Shown here one piece after another: positions 55,992 through 64,000 of a stretch of DNA of 64,000 bases. The position numbers and the translations under genes were made by a program. The notes beneath the pieces are model-generated. The model was given only the letters and a program-made list of their open reading frames with translations, ran no database searches and was not told the DNA's origin. Source of the stretch: Calonectria ilicicola (lineage: Eukaryota > Ascomycota > Sordariomycetes > Hypocreales > Nectriaceae); the NCBI GenBank assembly GCA_020809705.1, contig CP085827.1, positions 4,774,001 through 4,838,000 on the forward strand, read 5' to 3'. How positions within the stretch are numbered: position 1 is the first letter of the stretch; the number at the start of each line of letters is the position of its first letter.

Positions 55992-56017
55992 AGAGTGGGA
56001 GAGTGGGAGAGTGGGAG
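55992..56017. repeat. Nine-base tandem repeat AGTGGGAGA
   Basis: About three head-to-tail copies directly after a run of nine G. Confidence 0.75.
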
Positions 56018-59000
56018 GAGAAGGGAATAGTCGGCGGCGACATCACGAGAGTCGCAAAGTGTGCGATGGGGGACGATGGGCGCGATGAAAGGATCGCGAG
56101 ACGGGATCGAAGAGGTTAGGGCGGGATGGGATAGGGTTGGAGCTATGTAACAGCGACAAGCCATCACGGGAACAAGGATCAGTCTTTCGTGACTGATGCG
56201 ATCTACGCAATCTTTCGACTTGATGCAAAGCTCTGACCATGGTCCATGAGAAAGGAAAGGGTTCGTGCCATGAATGCCTTCGACAGGCGCTCAAGGGTCT
56301 TCTTGGTCATTGCTTGTCAGCGCACAACCCCAGGGGAAAACTCAATTGCCTTGTTCTCTAGCCATGCGCCCAACAAGGACCAGGACCCCAGCCATGGCCA
56401 GCCATACCGTTGAGCTGGCCATGCGCACACGCACACACGTCTGAGACACTATAAGTTAGTTGTCGGTTTTTGACGCACTGCTCACATACATGCTGCACAC
56501 GTTCGGTACATGGCGTTGCAGGCATGCGCTACGTACAGATATGCTTTTCGTTCTATTGGGAGAAGGGTGGGAAGGGGGGAAGCGCAAGGCAGGGGTGCTT
56601 CATCGCATATCGCGCATAACATAAAGCATGTACGGCCTCTGATCTTGACCGAAAGACCAAGAAAAGCAAAAAAAGGACAGAAGCCCAGGTTGGAAACGGG
56701 TCTGTCTTGCGTTGTGGCGGGGAGGTGAGGAGGGGGAGCGGATGAGCATGGGTGCGTGGTGCGCATGTCGTGACTTGACTTGGCTGGGGAAGAAAAAGAA
56801 ATGGGACAACGGGCTTTCCGGGGCGGGACTGGGGACTTGTAATGCCGTTCGTCGTTCCGTCCGAAACGCACCGTCCGATTCCAGCACTGCATCTGCATCT
56901 CGTGGAAGAGATGCTGCTGCTGCCGTTGCGACATACTGTTGTGTTTACACATCCCTGTCGCACCGTGCCTCATGTTAAGACATGCGTCCCCCTTTTGGCC
57001 TGAGAAAATGTCTTGGTGATGGCATGGGCAGGTCCCCGAGATATCTCGACCGAGTACGTATCGCGCTTCCGCTCCGCTCCACATCCTGGGTCCTCCACGG
57101 TAAGTGCTGTAAGCTGTGCGCGGGACGGAGGTCTGTGCCATAAAGTGGGACATCGACATCGGAGACTAGAAAACTGCAAGAAAAAGAAAAGGAAATAAGA
57201 GGGACGAGGCTAGGGGCGTGGGTCAACGACGAATAGTCCGCCCGAGGAAGAAAAGAAAAAAAAAAGTAGGCTGACGAAAACAAAGTGGGATGAGCGATGC
57301 GGGACTAGACTGGGGAGCCAAAGCAAGTTTGACAAACAAGCAAGCCAGGGAAAGAGACCAAAAGTAAATAAATTAAAATAAAATACATTAAAACGCAAGA
57401 ATATACCCCCAAAAGGGCAATCAGCTTGGATGACGGACCAAACAGCTGAGACGATTTGTTAGCAAGATTGCCGCCAGAGCCGCGGTTTGTCCGCCGCGCA
57501 ACACCAGCCCCGGTACTCCGGTGGACGGATTGGGGTTTCTGCGAGGTAACGTCTGGTCTACTGCACCACACATGGGTCGTTTGGGGGAGGGGAGGGGGCT
57601 GGATCGCCTGTCCATCTAGGAGTTGCAGGACGCGCTCAAGGCTTGAGTGATTGTGTTGAGAGAGGGAGGATAAATGCTTGGCCGGGATGCATATCCGGTC
57701 TAAGCCTAAATCGTCTCACCTTGGACGCCCACCTAGTTGGTGTGTCTCCATTCCCTAGTCCACTCGGATATCCTGACATCCATTCGTCCAGTGATGGCAA
57801 TTGGGATGGCAGCTATCATTGCTGGTCTTCATTATCACCAATGCCCCTTACCTAACTAACCATGTCCTCCACATGGCCCCTGACACGGTTCAACTGATCA
57901 ACAAAGCTGGGTCTTTCCGGAATCAACGTGACGAGAAAAATAAGATAAAAATGATCATGGTCATGGCTCCATGTCCATGTCCCGGGTCATGGTCCTCGTT
58001 CGTAGTATACCATACCACGGTAGTCGATTGCCGTGCCCCAAGCCAGGAGGACATGGGACCGCGGCCTACATGCCCATCGTACCTTGACCTACCCACTTCC
58101 ATCGACCACACCTGACCTACGCCGTAGTCAGGTGTACGAACATCATCCCCAAACTCACGATGCCGACCGAGCCCGGATCGTGGGCCGGCCGTTGACCTCG
58201 ACTGACCTTGGCCGCACCTTGGGCTGATTTCTCGCCGCACCAAAAGATTCAGACCCTATTTTTTTTTCTTGCCCACCTGAGCATTCATCCCCTCGACCAA
58301 GGGGCCATAGTGCCCCCCCATTGTCGCCCCCAAGTCCCGGCCCGGTTCGCTCTCAGTAACCCCGGGGTGGTGGGTACCTTTCGGTGCACACCCCTTGCTG
58401 TCTCGCACAATCACTTCCATCTCAGGGTCTTTTCTTTTTTTCGGAGCCGTGTGTGAATGTGCTTCGATGTATGCTTCTGCCTTTGCTTCTGCTTCCCTTT
58501 CTCTCATGATGTTGTTTCGTCTTCGGCTTCCACACGCCACGCGAGCTCCACATGGCGCCCAGCTCTCTCCATCTTTTCCTGCTCCCCTCTGCTGCCATCA
58601 TTCGGTGCTCGTCCGGAGCTTTATCCCGCGTTCGCTCCCTTGTCCTTCCATTACCGTTTGCCCACCCACCTTGGCCGCACCCGCATCAGTATCCACTCGC
58701 GGGCCTCCCACTCACCTCTGGCTGACCGTGCCATTGAATTGCCCTTTGCCGGTGGCTCACCGTCAGGCTTTCTCAGCTCAACTAGATGTTTGCTCTTGTT
58801 CATCTGTGGTAAGCATAGCAGGTCAGCATGTAGTCCGCTACTAAAACTATAGAAAAGAATAATTAAGTCAGGGATTATCCGCAAATAAGCGCCTGGTTCC
58901 CTGTCGTATATACTATCCTTTTCGCCGTGAATTCCCCATATCCGTGGTCCGGCCCGCAAACATGCTGCACCGGCGGGCTCCGTCCAATTGCCTGAGGCCG

Positions 59001-59232
59001 TCTGCAGCAAACCACCCAAGCCGAAGGGGAACCCGCAATTCCATTCGGGTCCCACGAAATTGTTAACTCCTGCTGCTGGCTGGCTACTTCTGCGGCTATG
59101 GCTTGTTTCTGCCCTGTGGGCGGCGCCGCAGCCACCCCCGAGTTTGCATCAGCTGGGCCTTGTCATTGGTGTCTTCCCCAGGATGCACGCTGTTATTCGT
59201 CGCCCAACCTGGGTCAATGTGCAAGGCAGCAC

Positions 59233-59254
59233 AGCACACACACACACGCACACA
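59233..59254. repeat. (CA)n microsatellite
   Basis: Short imperfect CA tract inside the C-rich part of the gene-free region. Confidence 0.7.
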
Positions 59255-60378
59255 CAAACAAAGAAAACAGCATAGTGAGACCAACAAAGCAATAGCCCTA
59301 GCAGGCAATCAATTGGGAAAAGCAAGGCAGAAGAAGCAATGCCCAGCACAGCAGAGCAGCAGAGCCCAACTGGGCACATTGCAGTCCAAGACTCATCGCC
59401 AGACACCGCACATCAGTGAGCAGATACGCCGTCGTCGCCGCCACGGACGCCGCAAAGCTAGGATAGCGAGACAAGTCCGACGGGAGGGCGATGACCCCTC
59501 CATCCGCCATCACCTCCATCCATCCACCCGTCCCTTAGAGTCGTGTCAGTTTGCCCTCGCCGCACGCCGTCTCTGGGCGGGTTTTGCCTCCGTGCTATTC
59601 CCCTACCTAACCCATCAATTCGGTTCACCTTTTGGCATCTGCAAATCTCACTCACTCTATCCGTAGCCAAGCTGCCACCATCTAATTCACCGGGGTTGCG
59701 TTCGCTCTTCTCACCCGCACACCTCGCGGCGCATCGGCTCCTGCCTGCAACCCGCTAGCTCCCTCAAGTCGCCTAGCTAAGAGAGTTGCGCTAGAGCTAC
59801 GTCACGGGTACCTACCGAAGGTACCTTTTCTCCCCGCCTCTTTCTCGGTGGCCCTCGACTCGAATCGACCTGACCTGGGACGCGACTTCCCAGATGGTTG
59901 GTGGGGTCCAACGCCCACGCCTACTTTGACTCTCACTCCTACCTCACTCCCCCCGTTCCCACTCCCACTAGATTCATACCCACACTCCCCACATCCTTCC
60001 TCACGGCTCTACACGCCTCTTACATAGGTCGCACTTGCTTTCCCACCTTGCCTTAATATTCCTGTCGCTGCCGCCGTTGCTGCACTACACCTGCCTTACA
60101 TACGGTACAGCATCTCTCGCTCTTTCCTCCTCTCCTCTATACACCTGCATACATACTGTGCCTACTTTTCCTGTTGCGGCGCACACAGCCAATACCTGCC
60201 CGTTCAGTGCAACAAAACCCACCAAGCCCGCCGACCAATACCAATTCGCCATCCCGCGCCGCCGACCAACCTTGCTCCCCGACTGATATATCCGTCGACT
60301 CGCCGCCTTGTCCCCAGGATAATGGGCTTTTGACATTCTGCGCCAACTGCGAATTGCCTATTTCCATCGTCCCTTGCA

Positions 60379-62478
60379 ATGAATTCATCCAGCAGCGGCC
60401 TGGTCGAGGCCCCGCCAGCTCCCACAGGCGCACCCTCGCCTGCGCCTACGACTGCTTCGGCGCCAGCTCCCGCACCCATCAGCCAACACCCACAGCAACC
60501 GCAACCCCCGCCATCGCCCTCGCCCTCGCAGCCTCTCTCGACCTCCGAGACTGCCCCTACGCCTCTCCTGCCTCCAATTTCCTCGCCTTCAGCTCCTCCC
60601 GCCTCTCTCCCTGCGCTCGCCACCTCCGCTTCCGCGACTGCGCCCATCCCCTCGCTTGCGACCGGCTCCGACGAGCTCCCCCCGCTGCGCCAGCCCTCGC
60701 CCACCTCCCCGGCGCATTACTCCTTCGAGCAGCACCAGCAACAGCAGCACCACCACCATCACCACCACCACCCGCATCACCACCTGCAGCCGCTGTCGCC
60801 GCCGGTGAGGAAGGACACAAGCTCCTCCATCTCAACCCAAGCCACTTCCGCCACCCTGGCCTCCACGGAGACCAACAACACATCGTATAGTGCCGAAACC
60901 TCTCCTAACCTGCACCAGTCTATTTTCTCTGTAAAGGATGGCTCCGACGTCTCTAACAACCGCCGCACGAGCAGGAGACGGACCGGGCCCCTTTCCCAGC
61001 AGTCTAGAGAGCGCGCCGCTCTGATCAGGAAGCTCGGCGCCTGCGGTGACTGCCGAAGACGAAGAGTTGCTGTAAGTTTAGCCCTTTTCTGAGCTTCCCT
61101 CCCATGTATCCTCAATTCTTTTTTCCCTCTCATCCCCTTCTCTCCATTACATGCTAACTGGCTATTCTTTCATTTCAAGTGCCACCCAAGCCATCACAAC
61201 ATGACTTGGGAGGATGTGGTCAGCAAATTCCATCGCTCTCACAGCCCGACCATTCAGGACATTGCGCCGTCCCTCGCCGCCGCAGGTCGACCCCTAAGCC
61301 CCGCCCCCGCTATGGCAAATATCCAGTCAATGTACACTCACGATACTCAAGAAATGGACATTGATTCGGCTACGCCTGCTCCTCATCAACCTGGACGACC
61401 TCCGTTGAGTGAGGCGCGTATTCGCACCCCCCTACCCTCTGGGCCCCGCCTCGAGAAGTCTTTATCCCTCCCAGGCATTGAAAGTCTGAAAAATGAACTT
61501 CAAACAAATGTTGGGCGCATGCTTTCCACCCCAAGCCGTGAACGTTATACCAGCGTTCAGGTTCTCCTACTATTTTGGCAGGATGATGATGACGTGGCTA
61601 ATGCACAGTCTGCTGTTCGAGAACTAGCCGATGTATTTGAAAAATACTATAACTATGACTTCCAGATCCAGGCCATCCCATCTTCTTCAGAAAGCAACAA
61701 AAGCTCGTGGAGGTGGCTCTCCCGACAAGTTGGTGACTTTGCCGAAGATCGAGACTCTCGGGATGTGCTAAAAATTGTGTTTTATGTTGGCCATACCTTT
61801 CTTGACGCAAATCGAGATATGGTCTTGGCAAGGTACGATCCTCTCCTTTTCTAGTGATCAATCTTTATCTAACCAATTTACAGCTCAAGAGATCCCGAAA
61901 GGGCCTCCACAATCCGCTGGGGAGGAATCCAGCAAATACTTGAAGAGTCCATCGCTGATACACTCATCATCATGGATGCCGCTTACTATCCCACCTCCAA
62001 GATGGTCCGTCAACAGGGCATAATTGAACTTGTTGCTGCCTCTGTATCAGAGGAACACTTTTACTCGCTTGACAGATGTGGATTTACTCGCTCTCTAGCT
62101 GAACAGCTAAGAACTCGAGTGATTCGTCAAAATGGCCCGCTATCAGCTGTCGAGTTACACTCGAATCTATTCTCACACTATCCTAGAATAGTTCAGGAAA
62201 CTTACCCAGAAAAGGAGATTCTTACGAGCTACCCATCGCCATTACACATGATGGCTTCTGGTAACGTGAGACTTCCATCCATCTCATTGGCACCCCTGTA
62301 CCAGAACAGTCCCATGCGCAACAGCCTTTCATACGAAAGCAGTCCCCAGTTGCACCTTTCTATTCGTCTCAATGATGAGAATGTCAACCTGGAGAGCTGG
62401 AACGAATGGTTACGGCTGATGCCGGAAGGCATTCGGGAAGTCAAGGTCGAGGGCCCATTTCGGGCAGCCTTTCGATAG
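60379..62478 (+). CDS. Protein with half zinc cluster and caspase-like pseudoenzyme domain, 646 residues
   Basis: Exons 60379-61071, 61180-61832 and 61884-62478 (1941 nt, phases agree; first intron has branch GCTAAC). Residues 1-215 are Pro/Ser/Ala-rich with a Gln/His run near 120-140. GACGDCRRRRVAC at 220-232 has the spacing C-X2-C-X6-C, equal to the first half of a Zn2Cys6 cluster, followed by HPSHHNMTWEDV. Residues 390-560 resemble a caspase fold: a first strand VQVLLLFWQDD, then LKIVFYVGHTFLDANRDM with His436 where catalytic His sits, then DTLIIMDAAYYPTSKM, where the catalytic Cys position is Ala482. The end, NLESWNEWLRLMPEGIREVK, is followed by VEGPFRAAFR and TAG. I recall a conserved ascomycete family of this layout without an assigned function. 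The last few residues may differ if a frame change or further intron exists after 62450. Confidence 0.8.
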
Positions 62479-63349
62479 TCGCCAGCTATTTCGCTGCTGA
62501 CATCACCCTCGTCACTTTGACGCAATGGCAATGCCTTGCAGCTATTTTCTTTGATAATGGAAGCCTCTGGTCGACGGCACAACGAATGTTGCTTGTTGGG
62601 CTACCTTCTTCCAAATGTGTCATGATATTCTCTTCCCCCCCCCCACATATACTTGTCTCTCTTCTCATATTTGCATTCTTCACACTTATATTATTTTATC
62701 TTTGGATACAGGGCGATGAGCCTATGGAACAATAGCGCATGGAGTACTACGGTGGATTACAGAAAAGGTGGACCTGGTTGGATCTGGAAATGATCCAGGT
62801 CAAATGATGAACGACGGAAAGACGGATGGATAAAAAAAGCCAAGAGACGGCGAAAAGATGGACGGGCGAGCGTGTGTATTGCATAGCATTGGTTGTTATA
62901 CCAAGGTATCACGTTTGTCAAGTGGATGTTGTACACTTCACTCTCAGCCCTTAATGTATTATGATCCCCCCTTGCTCATCAAGCTTGAAATATTTCCGCA
63001 TTGTGAGTGTCGTAACTACCGAGGCCATATTAAAGCATCGTCTATTCGCTGTCAATACGATATAAGAGTTGTAAAACACAGACAGCCAAGGCAAGCTCCA
63101 ACTTTAACAACATATGATGAACCTGTAGTCTAAGGGTACGATCGTTTATTTAACATAATGTATCGCGATCTGACCAAACTAGGCAGCCTCTGCGTTTGCC
63201 AATGTACACGTGATGTCGTGTCAGTCAGCAGAGTTCCTTTTCTGGAAAGTAGGGTGACAAGGGACTTGACGCGCTGTAAGAACGCGGCTTTGTCTTGGAG
63301 CTTACATCAACTCTACATACCAATTGATCATCCCATTTTGATAGCAGCT
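62479..63349. other. Intergenic
   Basis: About 0.87 kb; includes the 3' UTR of the caspase-like gene and the promoter of the zinc-knuckle gene. A C run (about 62636-62643) and T-rich tract follow the stop. An acceptor-like ...GGATACAG at 62711 is followed by a short open run ending ATGGAACAATAG; it could be a last exon but I cannot join it in frame. Confidence 0.4.
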
Positions 63350-63780
63350 ATGCCCTTCAATATCAACAGTGTTGGCAGCCTGCACGCCACAGGTAAATCC
63401 ACAGTTGTTGTTGGAAATATTAATAATTTTATTTCCAAAGAACGGCGCCGGGGTATGCCGACTGCTCATCTGGATTTTTCTTGTTCATGAAGGCGCTAAC
63501 ATTGAATATTTGAGGTTCCTCTTGGTCCTCATCAGCGTCCGCACCCCGAAAGTCATATGCCGGTGGACGGTGCTGGAGATGTGATTCATTTGGCCATCCG
63601 CCTACCCGTTGTTTTGCGTTTGACAAAACTATCAATGAAGGGTTTGAGAGGAGGCGTATAGAAGGGCGCTGCTATAATTGTGGGAAAAGAGGGCATTATT
63701 ACGACGACGAACGTTGCAGGATAAAATTCCGTGAAGATGCCTATCAATACTTCACGTCCCGGTACGAATACTACGACTAG
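63350..63780 (+). CDS. Tandem zinc-knuckle (CCHC) protein, 95 residues
   Basis: Exons 63350-63392 and 63536-63780 (288 nt; 143-nt intron with donor GTAAAT and branch GCTAAC). The reading frame is supported by two Cys/His knuckles: CWRCDSFGHPPTRC, a perfect C-X2-C-X4-H-X4-C, and CYNCGKRGHYYDDERC, a C-X2-C-X4-H-X6-C variant. The linker FAFDKTINEGFERRRIEGR is basic, and the tail is Tyr-rich (AYQYFTSRYEYYD). Zinc knuckles of this kind bind single-stranded nucleic acid in Gis2/CNBP and Air1/2-type proteins. A second acceptor at 63514 would add seven residues (GSSWSSS) in the same frame. No retroelement genes flank it, so a cellular gene is likelier than a gag relic. The start ATG is the only good one upstream in phase. 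Confidence 0.72.
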
Positions 63781-64000
63781 AGCCGAGCATACTGATACGA
63801 TGTTGCCATGGCTCAGATAGATTTCCTGAACTCAGGCTCTTTTTAGTCGAGTTCGAGTTGGTGGAAACATGATCAAGTTGTGCATAAACGGCGTCGAATA
63901 TCGGGTATATTAGATGGGCATTCGCCTGTACATTACTTCAGCGTTGCCAACTCGTTTGTTTGGGTTTTAGCTTTTCTTTGTCTGTCCTTCTTAGTTGGGG
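63781..64000. other. 3' flank to window edge
   Basis: Presumed 3' UTR of the zinc-knuckle gene; nothing else seen. Confidence 0.4.

Larger units (their letters stand above)
51948..60378. other. Gene-free region of 8.4 kb
   Basis: No gene could be supported. About 52440-57640 is G/A-rich on the + strand and about 57690-60378 is C/T-rich, with the switch near 57.65 kb. The right part reads like a very long promoter and leader of the 60379 gene; the left part resembles the template strand of a minus-strand transcript. Microsatellites occur throughout. Long ORFs such as 56482-57159 (minus) have no conserved-looking composition. Confidence 0.5.

Noticed and set aside
56482..57159. 225-codon minus-strand ORF
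   Set aside because: Rich in Cys, His, Met, Pro and Arg without pattern; overlapping ORFs of similar length exist in other frames, as expected in stop-poor GC-rich DNA.
60174..60890. 238-codon + strand ORF overlapping the caspase-like gene start
   Set aside because: A shifted frame of the Pro/Ser/Ala-rich N-terminus; it does not continue into the spliced Cys motif.
63536..63780. Gag-type zinc knuckle of a retrotransposon
   Set aside because: No protease, reverse transcriptase or LTR nearby, and a clean start and stop with a spliceable first exon point to a cellular gene.
1..64000. Secondary-metabolite cluster, CRISPR array or mating-type locus
   Set aside because: No synthase, tailoring-enzyme group, spaced repeats or mating-type genes are present; the genes are mostly unrelated housekeeping loci.

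Overview
The window is nuclear DNA of a filamentous ascomycete, most likely a sordariomycete and probably of the order Hypocreales. Genes carry short introns (about 50-230 nt) with GT...AG ends and CTAAC/CTGAC-type branch sites. Gene content is typically fungal: a Zn2Cys6-type regulator, a Pfa4-type palmitoyltransferase, a Trk K+ transporter, a class I myosin with SH3 and acidic tail, a CAP10-like glycosyltransferase and F-box proteins. The myosin shares residue numbering with Fusarium Myo1 at every inhibitor-contact position I could check. I reconstructed splice forms by hand and checked each for phase.

Layout, left to right. 0-6 kb: the C-terminal part of a fungal transcription factor (+), a SET-domain protein (-) and a short F-box protein (-). 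6-14 kb: a gene-free 5' region, a doubtful small ORF, cytoplasmic asparaginyl-tRNA synthetase (-) and an AT-rich block. 14-25 kb: a multipass membrane protein (+), a WrbA/Pst2-type quinone reductase (-) with a striking in-frame extension past its stop, a single-span membrane protein with PPxY motifs (-), and a proline-rich protein (-) divergent from DNA polymerase kappa (+). 27-33.5 kb: a Trk-type K+ transporter (-), two apparent gene relics (-) and an ER FKBP prolyl isomerase ending in HEEL (-). 36-42 kb: a 92-residue protein (+), an F-box protein cut short by an in-frame TAG (-) and a two-RPEL-repeat protein (-). 42.8-52 kb: myosin I (+), convergent Pfa4 palmitoyltransferase (-), and a divergent CAP10-like glycosyltransferase (+). 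52-60.4 kb: a gene-free stretch of 8.4 kb with microsatellites and a marked strand-composition switch. 60.4-64 kb: a 646-residue protein that looks like a caspase-fold pseudoenzyme (+) and a tandem zinc-knuckle gene of 95 codons (+).

The genes are mostly independent housekeeping and regulatory loci, not a cluster. Recurring themes are membrane and actin biology (Pfa4, myosin I, RPEL protein, PPxY adaptor, Trk), the ubiquitin system (two F-box proteins and a possible Rsp5 adaptor) and genome maintenance (Pol kappa). The most unusual signals are: the quinone reductase, where a TGA followed by CTG separates a complete 204-residue enzyme from a 52-codon tail ending in the CaaX-like box CTVQ; a caspase-like domain with alanine at the catalytic cysteine position; the small zinc-knuckle gene with two in-phase acceptor sites; and a secreted-peptide ORF that appears to have lost its ATG.
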